Below, piece by piece: positions 19,131 through 29,240 of a stretch of DNA of 64,000 nucleotides. Origin of the DNA: Limosilactobacillus mucosae DSM 13345 (GTDB lineage: Bacteria > Bacillota > Bacilli > Lactobacillales > Lactobacillaceae). Within the stretch, counting starts at the first letter, position 1; every line of letters starts with the position of its first letter. The position numbers and the translations under genes were made by a program. The notes under the pieces are model-generated. The model saw only the letters and a program-made list of their open reading frames with translations, ran no database searches and was not told where the DNA came from. The DNA lies in the NCBI RefSeq assembly GCF_001436025.1, contig NZ_AZEQ01000005.1, positions 46,059 to 110,058 of the forward strand, written 5' to 3'.

Positions 19131-20078
19131 TTGAAACAACAAGGTATTGGGCAAAGTCACGCCAAGATTATTCTGATTGGCGAGCACAGCGTTGTCTATG
19201 GTCAGCCGGCAATTGCCCTGCCGCTGCCAAACGTCAAGCTTAAGGCAACGCTCACGGCTGACACGACATCTGCCAGTCACGTTGTCAAATGCAGCTGGGC
19301 CCAAGGAAATTTAACCAGTCTGCCCGAATCCATGGCAGGCATTCAAAAACTCATCAACACCCTGATGGAACGTTTCAACGGTCAAGATGACGGTTGGACA
19401 CTGGAAATCGACAGCATGCTGCCATCCGAGCGCGGCATGGGATCTTCAGCCGCCACCGCGATTGCCATTGTACGGGCCTTTTTTGATTTATATGAAACGC
19501 CATTGGACCGTGAAACGCTATTAAAGCTGGCCGATGTTGAAGAACAGATCACGCATCGCAGTCCCAGCGGCTTGGATGCGGCCACGACCAGCTCTGATCA
19601 GCCAATTTACTTCATCAAGGGACAGCCCGGCCAGCCAATTGAGCTCAACCTGCATGCCACAATGGTGATTGCCGACACCGGCGTCAAAGGTGCCACTAAA
19701 GAAGCCATCATGGCCGTCAGAGAGTTGCTGGCCACTGATCCGCAGACTACCCAGCAGCGTTTGGCACATCTGGGTAAGCTGACTGAGCGTGCGCGGACGA
19801 TTTTAAGCCGCGATGATCCTAATGAGCTGGGACGCGTCTTAAATCTGGCTCAAGACGAACTGACCGAGCTTAACGTCAGCGACACGGCACTTGAACGCTT
19901 GATCCAAGTTGCGCGGCAAAATGGAGCTTTAGGTGCCAAACTGACTGGCGGCGGACGCGGCGGCTGCATGTTTGCACTTGCCAAAACTGCCCTGGGTGCT
20001 CGCAAGCTGGCCGGAATCTTAAAACAGCATGGTGCGGTTGAAACCTGGATTCAGCCATTGGCAAAGGGGGATGAATAA
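19131..20078 (+). CDS. mvk: Mevalonate kinase
   Basis: A GHMP kinase that phosphorylates mevalonate in the cytosolic isoprenoid pathway. The N-terminal HAKIILIGEHSVVYGQPAIA, the ATP loop PSERGMGSSAATA and the C-terminal KLTGGGRGGCMFAL are intact; the catalytic Asp is in SGLDAATT. I chose TTG 19131, 7 nt after AAAGTAGG, over the TTG at 19110, which has no ribosome site. First of four genes that convert mevalonate to IPP/DMAPP; its stop overlaps the next start by one base. Confidence 0.95.
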   Translation: MKQQGIGQSHAKIILIGEHSVVYGQPAIALPLPNVKLKATLTADTTSASHVVKCSWAQGNLTSLPESMAGIQKLINTLMERFNGQDDGWTLEIDSMLPSERGMGSSAATAIAIVRAFFDLYETPLDRETLLKLADVEEQITHRSPSGLDAATTSSDQPIYFIKGQPGQPIELNLHATMVIADTGVKGATKEAIMAVRELLATDPQTTQQRLAHLGKLTERARTILSRDDPNELGRVLNLAQDELTELNVSDTALERLIQVARQNGALGAKLTGGGRGGCMFALAKTALGARKLAGILKQHGAVETWIQPLAKGDE

Positions 20079-21058
20079 TGACAAGTGCAGTCGCGCGGGC
20101 GCACACCAACATCGCATTGGTTAAATACTGGGGAAAACGCGACAGTGAGCTGATGCTGCCGCAAACTGACAGTCTTTCCTTAACGCTGAATGAGTTCTAT
20201 GCCGACACCAAGGTTGAGTTTTCTGCCCAGCTGACCGCTGATGAGCTGATTATTGATGGTCAACCGGTGAGCGGCAAAGGCTTAAAAAAAGTTCAAAAAG
20301 TCTTGTCGATCGTGCGTCAGATGAGTCAGATCAATCAGTTTGCCCGGGTCGAATCAATCAACCACGTTCCCATGGCAGCCGGTCTGGCCAGCTCGGCTTC
20401 AGCCTTTGCTGCTTTGGCAATGGCCGCCAGTTCGGCTGCAGGTCTGAAACTGGCGCGCCGTGATCTCTCAAGACTGGCGCGTCGCGGATCAGGCTCAGCT
20501 ACCCGCTCAATCTATGGCGGCCTGGTTGAGTGGCATCGCGGTGTTGATGACCTCACCTCGTATGCGGAGCCAATTATGGAAAAGGTGGATTTCCCGCTTG
20601 AAATGATGGCCATCCTGCTCAATACCGAGCAAAAAAAGGTTTCCAGCACGCTGGGTATGCAGCACGTCGTTGAGACCTCGCCTTACTACCCATCCTGGTG
20701 CGAGGTCGTTCAAGCCGACATGCAGAAAATCAAGCTGGCCATTGAAAAACGCGATATCAATGAAATTGGCCACATTGCTCAGACAAATGCCCTGCGCATG
20801 CATGCCCTGAATCTGGCCGCCGATCCTGGCTTTACATACTTTAATGCCGCTACGCTCCAAGCTATGCACGCGATCGATAACTTGCGCGCCAGTGGTACAA
20901 ACTGTTATTATACGATGGATGCGGGTCCGAACGTAAAAGTCATTTACGATCGGGCTGACCGTAGTAAAATTCAAGCTGCCCTGACCCCACTGTTCGGCGC
21001 CGACAATCTGGTCGTGTCCCAGCCCGGACCAGGAACAGTCTTATTGGATCAAAAATAA
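20078..21058 (+). CDS. mvaD: Diphosphomevalonate decarboxylase
   Basis: A 326-residue enzyme that converts mevalonate diphosphate to isopentenyl diphosphate with ATP. ARAHTNIALVKYWGKRD at the start, the MAAGLASSASAFAAL loop, RRGSGSATRSIYGG and the DAGPNVKVI segment are family hallmarks. Its ATG overlaps the mvk stop in a TAATG junction, so the two are translationally coupled. Confidence 0.96.
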   Translation: MTSAVARAHTNIALVKYWGKRDSELMLPQTDSLSLTLNEFYADTKVEFSAQLTADELIIDGQPVSGKGLKKVQKVLSIVRQMSQINQFARVESINHVPMAAGLASSASAFAALAMAASSAAGLKLARRDLSRLARRGSGSATRSIYGGLVEWHRGVDDLTSYAEPIMEKVDFPLEMMAILLNTEQKKVSSTLGMQHVVETSPYYPSWCEVVQADMQKIKLAIEKRDINEIGHIAQTNALRMHALNLAADPGFTYFNAATLQAMHAIDNLRASGTNCYYTMDAGPNVKVIYDRADRSKIQAALTPLFGADNLVVSQPGPGTVLLDQK

Positions 21059-21084
21059 ACCAATATTGAGAGGAATATGGAAAA

Positions 21085-22188
21085 TTGATTACTGCAAAAG
21101 CTCCTGGCAAGCTTTATATTGCCGGTGAATATGCCGTAGTTGAAAATGGCTACCCGGCAATTCTGGTTGCGCTAAACCAGTTCGTTACCTGTTCAATCAA
21201 AGTCAGTCCTGCCGACACGGGACGCATCATCAGTGAGCAGTACCACGAAAACTCCCTGCTCTGGCGGCGGCAAGGCGATAAAATGGTCGTTGATCAGCGC
21301 GACAACCCGTTCGCCTACATTCTTTCTGCCATCAGCGTCACCGAAGAATATGCCCGCAGCCTGGATCGTCAGCTGCAGATCTACGACATCTATATTGACA
21401 GTCAGCTTGACTCAGCCAATGGCAAAAAATATGGTCTGGGTTCTTCCGCCGCGGTTACCGTTGCCACGGTCAAGGCGCTGTGTCTTTTTTATGATCTGCC
21501 GGTTGACAAGGACAAGCTCTTTAAGCTGGCTGCCATCGCCCATTTCGCCGTCCAAGGCAACGGTTCATTGGGGGATGTGGCGGCTTCGGTATATGGCGGT
21601 TGGATCGCGTACCATTCGTTTGATCGGCAATGGCTTGCTGAACAGCGCCAATACCTGGATCTGCCGACTCTGCTGGACCTGCCATGGCCTGATCTAAAAA
21701 TCGAATCACTCACCGCCCCAGCCAATCTGCAGCTTTTGATCGGCTGGACCGGCAGCCCGGCTTCAACTTCGCGGCTGGTCGACAAGATCTCTTTGTTTAA
21801 GGCCCGTCAGCAGGATAAGTATCATCATTTCCTGGAAGAAAGCAAGGCCTGCATTCAGCGTATGATTGAAGGCTTTCATCAGGCTGATCTGGACGTAATC
21901 AAGCGCGAGATTCGCAAAAACCGCGAGCTGCTGAAAAATCTGGGTGCCAATTCCGGAGTCCAGATTGAAACGCCGATTCTGCATGAACTATGTCGCATTG
22001 CCGAAGATTTCGGCGGCGCGGCCAAGACTTCCGGTGCTGGCGGCGGCGACTGCGGCATCGTAGCAATTGATGGTCATGCTGATCTGGATGGCCTTTTAGC
22101 GGCTTGGCAGACTAAGAAAATCGAACAGCTGCCGTTAGCGGTTCATTTTGTCAACTCGATTCGCCGCTACAAGCTCAAGATCAAATAA
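21085..22188 (+). CDS. pmk: Phosphomevalonate kinase
   Basis: A 367-residue GHMP kinase that makes mevalonate diphosphate. It starts at TTG (MITAKAPGKLYIAGEYAVVE), with AGAGGAA 9 nt upstream; the nearby ATG at 21077 runs into a stop after three codons. The ATP-binding loop YGLGSSAAVTVATV and the C-terminal KTSGAGGGDCG are clear. Lies between mvaD and fni in the mevalonate operon. Confidence 0.95.
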   Translation: MITAKAPGKLYIAGEYAVVENGYPAILVALNQFVTCSIKVSPADTGRIISEQYHENSLLWRRQGDKMVVDQRDNPFAYILSAISVTEEYARSLDRQLQIYDIYIDSQLDSANGKKYGLGSSAAVTVATVKALCLFYDLPVDKDKLFKLAAIAHFAVQGNGSLGDVAASVYGGWIAYHSFDRQWLAEQRQYLDLPTLLDLPWPDLKIESLTAPANLQLLIGWTGSPASTSRLVDKISLFKARQQDKYHHFLEESKACIQRMIEGFHQADLDVIKREIRKNRELLKNLGANSGVQIETPILHELCRIAEDFGGAAKTSGAGGGDCGIVAIDGHADLDGLLAAWQTKKIEQLPLAVHFVNSIRRYKLKIK

Positions 22189-22251
22189 ATCCATTCGCGC
22201 GCCGCTATTTCGTGACGCGCGAATTTTATGTACCCTATTCAAGGAGGTATT

Positions 22252-23289
22252 ATGGAATCGCTGCAAGCTCACCGTAAAAATGAACATGTTTCACTGGCCG
22301 AAAAGCTCTACTCGCAATCCCATGCCAATCATCCGTTTGATCAGGTCCGCCTGATTCACAACAGCCTGCCGGAAATGGCACTCAGCCAGGCGGATCCATG
22401 CGTTAAGCTGGGCGAATTGACCTTCAAATCGCCTTTTTATATCGAAGCGATGACTGGCGGCAGCATGCAGACGGCTAAAATCAACGCCCAACTAGCAGCA
22501 CTTGCTCATCGGCATGGGCTGGCAATGGCAACCGGATCTTTAAGCGTTGCCTTAAAAGATCCCCAGGCCCAGGCATCTTTTGCCATCGTTCGCGAAAAGA
22601 TGCCGACTGAACCAGTCATTGCCAATCTTGGCGCCAGCGTCGATCCAAAGCAGGCCCAAAAGGCAATTGAGATTCTAAAAGCCGATGCCATTGAGATTCA
22701 TCTCAATGCTGCCCAGGAACTGGTAATGCCAGAAGGAGATCGTGAGTTTTTCTGGCAGGAACGCATCAAAAAACTGGTCAGTCAGCTAAGCATCCCCGTC
22801 ATCGTTAAGGAAGTCGGCTTCGGCATGGATAAAAAAAACATTGCCAGGCTGCAGAAGCTGGGCGTTAGATACATCAACGTTAGTGGCCGCGGCGGTACCA
22901 ACTTCGCGGCCATCGAAAATCGGCGCAATCATCATTTCGACCTGTCAATGCTCAATGACTGGGGACAGACGACGCCAGAATCATTGTTGGAGGCCCGCGC
23001 CGTTAAAGATCCCGATGTTAGTATTATTGCTTCGGGCGGCATTACTTCGCCACTCGATGTCATTAAGGCTGGTGCTCTGGGCGCAAGTGCAGTCGGCGTG
23101 GCTGGCCATTTTCTGCACACGCTGCTTGATGAGGGCAACGACGCCTTAGATCGCGAGCTGGACACTTGGCAAGAAGCAATCCTGCGCTTGCTGACGCTTT
23201 TGGGCTGTCATGATTTTGCCGAGCTGAAGCAGGCCGAAGTAGTCTTAAGTCCTGAACTGATCAGCTATGCAACCCAACGTGGCTTATAA
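22252..23289 (+). CDS. fni: Type 2 isopentenyl-diphosphate delta-isomerase
   Basis: An FMN- and NAD(P)H-dependent isomerase interconverting IPP and DMAPP, a TIM-barrel protein unrelated to type 1 Idi. RKNEHVSLAEKLY at the start, MTGGSMQTAKIN, the FMN-binding SGRGGTNFAAIE and ASGGITSPLDVIKAGALGA are typical. GGAGG lies 4 nt before ATG 22252, so this start is preferred over one 8 codons upstream. It completes the mevalonate operon. Confidence 0.95.
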   Translation: MESLQAHRKNEHVSLAEKLYSQSHANHPFDQVRLIHNSLPEMALSQADPCVKLGELTFKSPFYIEAMTGGSMQTAKINAQLAALAHRHGLAMATGSLSVALKDPQAQASFAIVREKMPTEPVIANLGASVDPKQAQKAIEILKADAIEIHLNAAQELVMPEGDREFFWQERIKKLVSQLSIPVIVKEVGFGMDKKNIARLQKLGVRYINVSGRGGTNFAAIENRRNHHFDLSMLNDWGQTTPESLLEARAVKDPDVSIIASGGITSPLDVIKAGALGASAVGVAGHFLHTLLDEGNDALDRELDTWQEAILRLLTLLGCHDFAELKQAEVVLSPELISYATQRGL

Positions 23290-23368
23290 GCATAATTCAA
23301 AATACTATTTCGGATAATTAGAATAACATTTTATATTTAATAAACTATTTTACTTGGATATTTTTTTG

Positions 23369-23404
23369 AAAACGTTCACTTGCGCGACAGGTGAACGTTT
23401 TTTA
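23369..23404 (+). terminator. Terminator of the mevalonate operon
   Basis: AAAACGTTCAC pairs with GTGAACGTTTT around an 11-nt loop, followed by T residues. Confidence 0.85.
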
Positions 23405-23408
23405 AGTA

Positions 23409-23437
23409 ATGACAATTTGGCTGGTCAATCTTATACT
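23409..23437 (+). promoter_or_regulatory. Promoter of the opuC operon
   Basis: ATGACA (-35) and TATACT (-10) are separated by exactly 17 nt, about 70 nt before opuCA. Confidence 0.7.
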
Positions 23438-23509
23438 AAAGTTAGTGAGGGATTTCTAATTTTTTGCACTGGGAAATTTTAATTTTTGACTGTAAGGAGG
23501 AGGATGCAT

Positions 23510-24706
23510 ATGGCTGCTAAACCACCAATGGTCGAATTTAAGAACGTCTCCAAGATTTATCCGGGAGGCAAGGTAGCTGTTGAAAATATCAATCTGCGCA
23601 TTGAGCGTGGAGAATTCGTTTGTTTTATCGGGACCTCTGGCGGTGGCAAGACGACGACCCTGCGAATGATCAACGGTATGCTGATTCCAACTGGCGGCGA
23701 TATTACTGTCGATGGTAAAAACATCCATGATATTGACCCAATCGAATTGCGCCGCAGTATTGGCTATGTGATTCAAAACATCGGGCTGATGCCACATATG
23801 ACGATTCGCGATAACATCACGCTGGTTCCCAAGCTTTTAAAATGGCCTAAAGAAAAACGCGATGCCCGTGCCAAGGAACTGATCAAAATGGTCGAACTAC
23901 CCGAAGAATTTCTGGATCGCTATCCTTCCGAGCTTTCCGGCGGTCAGCAGCAGCGGATCGGGGTTATTCGGGCCTTGGCTGCCGATCAGCAGATCATCTT
24001 GATGGATGAGCCGTTTGGTGCCCTGGACCCGTTGACGCGTGAAGCACTGCAGCGGCTGGTTAAGCGATTGCAGCAGCAGATGGGCCGGACCATCATCATG
24101 GTTACCCACGACATGGATGAAGCAATTCGGCTGGCCGATCGAATCGTGATTATGGATCAAGGACATATCATTCAAAATGCCTCGCCTGACGATGTACTGA
24201 CTCACCCTGCCAATGAGTTCGTTGCCAATCTGATTGGTCCAGAACGTCTCCGCCAGGCCAAGGTCAACCACTTGACAGCAGCCGAGATCATGCGGCCAAA
24301 TCCAATCAAGATTCACGCTCAGCAAAATCTCGGCGATGCCTTGAACCAAATGCACCAATACCACGTCGACAGTCTGATGGTCGTCGACGATGAAGATCAT
24401 CTGACCGGGATTCTTGACTTAAAGACGCTGCGCAACCAGCAGCAGCCGCAGTTGATTATTGATGACATGAAGCATGCGGTACCGGTTAAGATCAAGGAAG
24501 ACGAACGCCTGCAGATGATTACGGAACCGCTTTTGGAACGGAATTGGGAGTACGTTCCCGTAGTTGATGAGCAAAATCACTTAAAAGGCATCATTACCCG
24601 ATCAGCACTGGTTGACGTAATCTATGATGCCGTTTGGGGAACCACTGAAAATCCCCATCCAGCCAAAGACCAAGCTAAGGATCTAAAAGAGGCAGGTGAG
24701 CAATAA
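23510..24706 (+). CDS. opuCA: Osmolyte ABC transporter ATPase with CBS domains
   Basis: The ATP-binding subunit of a glycine betaine/carnitine/choline importer. Walker A is GTSGGGKTT, the signature [16 protein letters not shown], Walker [13 protein letters not shown]. Two CBS domains follow from about residue 260 ([13 protein letters not shown] and [11 protein letters not shown]), which in OpuA/OpuC-type systems sense ionic strength or nucleotides. The start ATG 23510 lies 9 nt after AAGGAGG. First of four genes with TAATG-type junctions. Confidence 0.95.
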   Translation: MAAKPPMVEFKNVSKIYPGGKVAVENINLRIERGEFVCFIGTSGGGKTTTLRMINGMLIPTGGDITVDGKNIHDIDPIELRRSIGYVIQNIGLMPHMTIRDNITLVPKLLKWPKEKRDARAKELIKMVELPEEFLDRYPSELSGGQQQRIGVIRALAADQQIILMDEPFGALDPLTREALQRLVKRLQQQMGRTIIMVTHDMDEAIRLADRIVIMDQGHIIQNASPDDVLTHPANEFVANLIGPERLRQAKVNHLTAAEIMRPNPIKIHAQQNLGDALNQMHQYHVDSLMVVDDEDHLTGILDLKTLRNQQQPQLIIDDMKHAVPVKIKEDERLQMITEPLLERNWEYVPVVDEQNHLKGIITRSALVDVIYDAVWGTTENPHPAKDQAKDLKEAGEQ

Positions 24707-25356
24707 TGATGGCATTCTTGCAAGCACATGGGACCGAACTGATCGTCAAAACATGGGAGCAGATCTATATTTCTGCTGTTTCGCTTGCTTTGGGAATCAT
24801 TGTTGCGGTACCTCTTGGAATTGCTTTAACGCGTTGTAAAAAAATTGCCAGATTCGTAATTGGGCTGGCCAGCATGCTGCAGACCATCCCTTCATTGGCA
24901 CTGCTGGCCTTGATGATTCCAATCTTAGGAATTGGCAAGACGCCGGCAATCGTAGCACTGTTTATCTATTCCCTGCTGCCGATTCTACGCAATACCTATG
25001 CCGGCATGGAAGACGTTGATCCAACCTTGATTGACAGCGCCAAGGGAATGGGCATGACCAATTGGGAATCAATCAAGATGGTTGAACTGCCATTAGCCCT
25101 GCCCGTAATCATGGCCGGGATTCGTCTGGCGGCCGTCTATGTTATTGCCTGGTCAACGCTGGCTTCCTACATTGGGGCTGGCGGCTTGGGTGATTTCATC
25201 TTCAATGGTTTGGACCTTTACGAACCGGATTTGATCATCGGCGGTACGATCCCAGTTACCATCCTGGCCTTGGTTGCTGACTGGCTGCTGGGCATTGTGG
25301 AACGCAAACTCACACCTACTACGAGTCGGGGAGGTGCGGCTAATGATCAGGCATAG
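24706..25356 (+). CDS. opuCB: Osmolyte ABC transporter permease
   Basis: A 216-residue permease with about five to six membrane helices and the inner-membrane-component loop ([31 protein letters not shown]) that contacts the ATPase. It is a close relative of opuCD in the same operon. The start overlaps the opuCA stop by one base. Confidence 0.93.
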   Translation: MMAFLQAHGTELIVKTWEQIYISAVSLALGIIVAVPLGIALTRCKKIARFVIGLASMLQTIPSLALLALMIPILGIGKTPAIVALFIYSLLPILRNTYAGMEDVDPTLIDSAKGMGMTNWESIKMVELPLALPVIMAGIRLAAVYVIAWSTLASYIGAGGLGDFIFNGLDLYEPDLIIGGTIPVTILALVADWLLGIVERKLTPTTSRGGAANDQA

Positions 25357-26284
25357 AAATTTAAAGATCGGGGCGCTGCTTTTTAGCATTTTTATCCTCG
25401 TTTTAGGCGTCAGCGGCTGTAGCTCTTCTACTGAGACCACCTATCATCAGCCTAAGACGCTGCGGATTGCTACCCAAAGCTCAACTGAATCTCAGATCAT
25501 GGGCTACATGCTTAAGGATCTGATCGAACATGATACCAACTATAAGGTCAAGATGGTCAATAACCTGGGGAGCTCATCGGTTTCACACAAGGCGCTGCAA
25601 AACAATGATGCTGATATTATGGCGACCAGCTACACGGGAACTGATTTGACTGGGACTTTGGGCATGCCCGCTCAAAAAGACCCCAAAAAAGCTACTAAAA
25701 CCGTTGATCGCCTTTTAAAGCAGCGTTACGATGAGATTCGCTATCCTTCGTACGGTTTTGCCGATACCTATGCCTTCATGGTAACCCAGGCCAATGCCAA
25801 AAAGTATAATCTAACCACGGTCGGTGACTTGAAGCCGGTTGCCAGTCAATTAACGGCTGGGGTCGACAGTTCCTGGATGAACCGCAAAGGCGATGGCTAC
25901 AACGACTTTGCCAAGGTATATGGATTTAAGTTCAAGCGCGTCTACCCAATGCAGATCGGGTTGGTCTATGATGCGGCCGAACAAGGCAAAATGCAGGTTA
26001 TTTTAGGCTACTCAACTGACGGACGAATCCGCAGCTATAACCTGAAGATCTTAAAGGACAATCTGCACTTTTTCCCGCCATATAACTGCTCACTAGTCGT
26101 CAGAGGCGCAATCATTCGTCATGATCCGCATCTTAAAAAAGTCCTGCACCGCTTGGATGGCAAAATCAGTCTATCAACCATGCAGGAGCTTAACTATCAG
26201 GCTGATGACGAACTGTTGGAGCCCGCTACGGTTGCGCACCGTTTCTTAGTTAAGCACCACTACTTTGAAGGAGGCGACAATTAA
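25343..26284 (+). CDS. opuCC: Osmolyte-binding lipoprotein
   Basis: The substrate-binding component (OpuAC/ProX fold). A signal peptide with lipobox-like VSGC places the lipid-anchored Cys near residue 27. The binding domain starts at [32 protein letters not shown] resembles the family's ligand-contact region. GGGGAGG before ATG 25343 fixes the start, which overlaps the end of opuCB by 14 nt; the longer frame starting at 25274 has no ribosome site. Confidence 0.93.
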   Translation: MIRHRNLKIGALLFSIFILVLGVSGCSSSTETTYHQPKTLRIATQSSTESQIMGYMLKDLIEHDTNYKVKMVNNLGSSSVSHKALQNNDADIMATSYTGTDLTGTLGMPAQKDPKKATKTVDRLLKQRYDEIRYPSYGFADTYAFMVTQANAKKYNLTTVGDLKPVASQLTAGVDSSWMNRKGDGYNDFAKVYGFKFKRVYPMQIGLVYDAAEQGKMQVILGYSTDGRIRSYNLKILKDNLHFFPPYNCSLVVRGAIIRHDPHLKKVLHRLDGKISLSTMQELNYQADDELLEPATVAHRFLVKHHYFEGGDN

Positions 26285-26949
26285 TGAAGGGTTTGAGTCT
26301 ATGGCAGCAGTTCTGGTACTACCTCGGTCATAATGGCACCTATGTTCTGCAGCAGTTTAACCATCATTTTGCCATCTCTGTCTATGGCGTCTTACTGGCG
26401 GCATTAGTTGGAATCCCACTTGGAATCCTGATTTCTCGTCACCATCACTTAAATGGGCCGATTATCAGTATCGCCAACATTATTCAAACGATTCCTTCCT
26501 TGGCCATGGTTTCAATGCTGATGCTGGTCTTAGGACTGGGGGACCAGACCGTTATCGTTGCCAACTTTCTGTATTCGCTGCTGCCGATCATTAAAAACAC
26601 GGCAGCCGGCCTGGACAGCGTCAGTCCTGTTTCACTGGATGCCGGTCGCGGGCTGGGCATGACGAAGTGGCAGCTTTTGGTCATGGTTGAAATGCCGCTT
26701 TCCGTATCCGTTATCATGGCCGGGATTCGGAATGCCCTGGTCGTTGCCATCGGAATTACGGCAATTGGCTCTTTTGTTGGTGCCGGCGGTCTGGGTGATA
26801 TTATCATTCGTGGGACCAACGCAACCAACGGCGGGGCCATCATCCTTGCCGGTGCCTTGCCAACTGCTTTAATGGCGATCATTACTGACTGGGTACTGGG
26901 CTGGGTTCAGCATAAACTGGCACCGCACACCGCGAAAAAAGCGCAATAA
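26284..26949 (+). CDS. opuCD: Osmolyte ABC transporter permease, second subunit
   Basis: A 221-residue permease paralogous to opuCB, with the same EAA-type loop (DAGRGLGMTKWQLLVMVEMPLSVSVIMAGIR). The two permeases probably form the heterodimeric membrane channel. One-base overlap with opuCC; the operon ends at the terminator just downstream. Confidence 0.93.
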   Translation: MKGLSLWQQFWYYLGHNGTYVLQQFNHHFAISVYGVLLAALVGIPLGILISRHHHLNGPIISIANIIQTIPSLAMVSMLMLVLGLGDQTVIVANFLYSLLPIIKNTAAGLDSVSPVSLDAGRGLGMTKWQLLVMVEMPLSVSVIMAGIRNALVVAIGITAIGSFVGAGGLGDIIIRGTNATNGGAIILAGALPTALMAIITDWVLGWVQHKLAPHTAKKAQ

Positions 26950-26987
26950 AGCCAAAACTGCTTCATTTATGGCAACTGTCAAATAAA

Positions 26988-27030
26988 AATAGCGTCACCT
27001 CAAGTTTTTCCGGCTTGAGGTGACGCTATT
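26988..27030 (+). terminator. Terminator of the opuC operon
   Basis: A perfect 17-bp stem, AATAGCGTCACCTCAAG against CTTGAGGTGACGCTATT, with a T-rich loop. Confidence 0.85.
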
Positions 27031-27140
27031 GATTCTTAAAGACCTTTTTGATTATGTATTCTTCAAATATTTTGCCAATAGTTAATTGATGCCCAGCAGA
27101 TATGCAAAAAATCTTGTATAAAGCATATGACAAAAACCTC

Positions 27141-27324
27141 ATTACCTACTTTTCATCAAAAATCAATGCATAGTAGGTAATTCACAAAGTCGGTCTGATC
27201 CAATCAACCCCTACCAGTTTCTAAACCTACGATTCGGAAAAAATTCGTCTCAAGTAGGTAATGTTTGGCGAATTTAATATTCACTTACCTACTTCCGGTC
27301 CAAAAACGAAGAATAGTAGGTAAA
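27141..27324. repeat. Array of three 41-nt palindromic intergenic repeats
   Basis: Three units at 27141-27181, 27222-27262 and 27284-27324. Each has 10-nt arms built on TTACCTACT/AGTAGGTAA around a loop of exactly 21 nt with an A-rich centre. Units 1 and 3 have perfect arms; unit 2 has a decayed left arm (AACCTACG). Spacing between unit starts is 81 and 62 nt. The rest of the 650-nt gap between opuCD and the fructokinase gene contains only the two terminators and no supportable gene. Confidence 0.85.
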
Positions 27325-27557
27325 TCCAGTCCTGTAAGCTGCTCAAGATTCGTTTTTCTTCACAAACAAGCCTGCTTGAAAGCATCAACGCCCGATCATT
27401 TACTTTATCATCAAATGACAGCCAAGCCACGTTAAGCCCTAGCCAAATCTCAGGCTGCACTTGCCAAAATCACGTCAATTACCCGTGCAGTTTTCGTTTT
27501 TGATGTAATGCGACCGGCTTGCTTTGATTATTTCCTGGGAAAACCAAAGCCCGTTAC

Positions 27558-27593
27558 CAAAAAAATCACGCATGCCCGTTCAAGCACCGTGAT
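27558..27593 (-). terminator. Terminator of the fructokinase gene
   Basis: On the minus strand ATCACG pairs with CGTGAT around an inner GTGC/GCAT helix, followed by seven T residues. Confidence 0.75.
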
Positions 27594-27600
27594 CTCATTT

Positions 27601-28479
27601 TTATTGATGAAGCATCTTTTCTGCCAAAGCAAAGTTGCCCAGCGTTGCCGAACCATTGCCAGGAACGCTTGGATTCGTGATGTATTCTTCCAGATCGCCG
27701 ACTTCCAGATAGCCATTGTAGAGCTGTCTGAACTGATCGCGAACCTTTTCCATAAAGTGTGGTCGTGAAACGCTGCCGCCAAAAATCACGCGGGCGGGCC
27801 GCAGAATTGACGTTGCCTGCATTACTGCCTGAGCAGCATAATAAGCCATAATGTCCCAGACATGATCATCGTCGCTTACGTCTTCACCTCGCTTACCAAG
27901 GCGTGCTTTAAAGGTCGGACCGCACAGCAGGCCTTCCAGACAGTCGCCATGATAAGGACAGATCCCCGTAAAGTTCAGATCGTCAGGATGCCGCTTTACC
28001 AAGACATGCCCCATTTCCGGTGCCCCAACGCCGCCAATAAAGTGACCATCTTGAATTGCTCCGGCCCCAACGCCAGTCCCAATCGTATAGTAGACCAGGT
28101 CGGCTTTAGGCAGCTGATCCTTTAGATTGACGTATTCTCCATAAACCGAGCCATTAACGTCGGTTGTAAAGTAGATTGGCAGGTTTTGTCCCAGCCCACG
28201 CTTCAGCATTCCGATAAAATCACAGTTTGACCACTTGATCTTTGGCGTATCAGTAATGTAGCCATATTTAGCCGAATGCTTGTCGATATCGATCGGTCCA
28301 AAGCTGGCAACGCTCATCGCCTGCATTTCCGGATATTTTTTGAAGAATGCAATACAGTTGCCAATCGTGGTTGCTGGGTCAATCGTGGGGAAGATTGCCT
28401 TATCGATTACCTCATAATTTTCATTGCCAACTGCACAGACAAATTTGGTCCCGCCGGCTTCAATACTACCAAGTATCAT
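27601..28479 (-). CDS. scrK: ROK-family fructokinase
   Basis: A 292-residue sugar kinase. The ATP loop GSIEAGGTKFVCAVG, the catalytic TTDVNGSVYGEY, the GTGVGAGAI phosphate loop and the ROK zinc motif (GHVLVKRHPDD, CPYHGDCLEGL) are complete; the pattern matches ROK fructokinases that feed sucrose- or mannitol-derived fructose into glycolysis. A GAGGGA site precedes the ATG. It is divergent from the tetR gene. Confidence 0.9.
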   Translation of the reverse strand: MILGSIEAGGTKFVCAVGNENYEVIDKAIFPTIDPATTIGNCIAFFKKYPEMQAMSVASFGPIDIDKHSAKYGYITDTPKIKWSNCDFIGMLKRGLGQNLPIYFTTDVNGSVYGEYVNLKDQLPKADLVYYTIGTGVGAGAIQDGHFIGGVGAPEMGHVLVKRHPDDLNFTGICPYHGDCLEGLLCGPTFKARLGKRGEDVSDDDHVWDIMAYYAAQAVMQATSILRPARVIFGGSVSRPHFMEKVRDQFRQLYNGYLEVGDLEEYITNPSVPGNGSATLGNFALAEKMLHQ

Positions 28480-28588
28480 AAAATTAATCCCTCGCTCGTT
28501 AAAATTGTCCTATTATTGTTATTCGTTTATCAATAATAACGCTTTCTTAATTAATCAACAAGTTTTTCCGGTTTTTTTCAAGATTTCA

Positions 28589-28617
28589 TTGACTTTAACT
28601 AAATGATCATTTAGTAT
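28589..28617 (+). promoter_or_regulatory. tetR promoter with embedded palindromic operator
   Basis: TTGACT (-35) and TAGTAT (-10) are 17 nt apart. The perfect palindrome ACTAAATGATCATTTAGT (28598-28615) fills the spacer and runs into the -10 box, so a bound dimer would block RNA polymerase. This is the standard layout of autoregulated TetR genes. Confidence 0.75.
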
Positions 28618-28624
28618 GATTAAC

Positions 28625-29227
28625 ATGAGAGAAAAAGACCAATCTAAAAAAGCTAAAATTATCCAAGCCGTTTTTGAAATCGTGGATCGTGACGGTCTCG
28701 CAGGGCTGTCATTTGGTAAAATCGCCAAATGGGCCGGCATCAGTTCCGGCACCCCTTATGTGTACTACCGCGATAAAACGGACATGCTCTCACAGATTTA
28801 TGTTGCTGCTAAACAGCAGCTGGAATCCGGGCTGGACGAACAGCTGGCCCAAACCGACTCAACTAAAGAACAACTAATCACCTGCCTAGAGTATTTTGCT
28901 CGGCAGTATATAAAATATCCTCTGCAGGCCAACTATATCATGGCCATTCATGCCGCTCCCGAATTGATTACGCCAACTGCCAGGCAGGAAGGCGCCTCGT
29001 TTACCAACAGTCTGAGCGGCCTGTACTGCCGTCTGTGCAAAGAAAGTCAATCAGCAGTCGTTGGCGACCAGTTTCTGGTTGGTGCCCTGCTGCTGGGACC
29101 AATCATGTGGCTTTTGCGTCAAGCAAAGCTCAACAATACGCAAGTCGACGATGCACAGATCAAAAGAGTCGTCCGCATTTCGGTTAATGGCTTGTTTGAA
29201 GAAGAAAAACACGAAACTAGTTTATGA
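28625..29227 (+). CDS. TetR/AcrR family regulator
   Basis: A repressor of about 200 residues. The HTH is in residues about 10-50 (LSFGKIAKWAGISSGTPYVYYRDKTDML); the C-terminal helices would bind an unknown ligand. Two start codons are possible, ATG 28616 (overlapping the -10 box) and ATG 28625; neither has a ribosome site. From the promoter geometry transcription should start near 28624, so the messenger is probably leaderless and starts at ATG 28625. It is followed after 13 nt by an Spx-like gene. Confidence 0.88.
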   Translation: MREKDQSKKAKIIQAVFEIVDRDGLAGLSFGKIAKWAGISSGTPYVYYRDKTDMLSQIYVAAKQQLESGLDEQLAQTDSTKEQLITCLEYFARQYIKYPLQANYIMAIHAAPELITPTARQEGASFTNSLSGLYCRLCKESQSAVVGDQFLVGALLLGPIMWLLRQAKLNNTQVDDAQIKRVVRISVNGLFEEEKHETSL

Positions 29228-29240
29228 AAGGAAATTGCCA

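Noticed and set aside
27141..27324. CRISPR array
   Set aside because: The repeated parts are short inverted arms, not direct repeats with unique spacers, and no cas genes are present.
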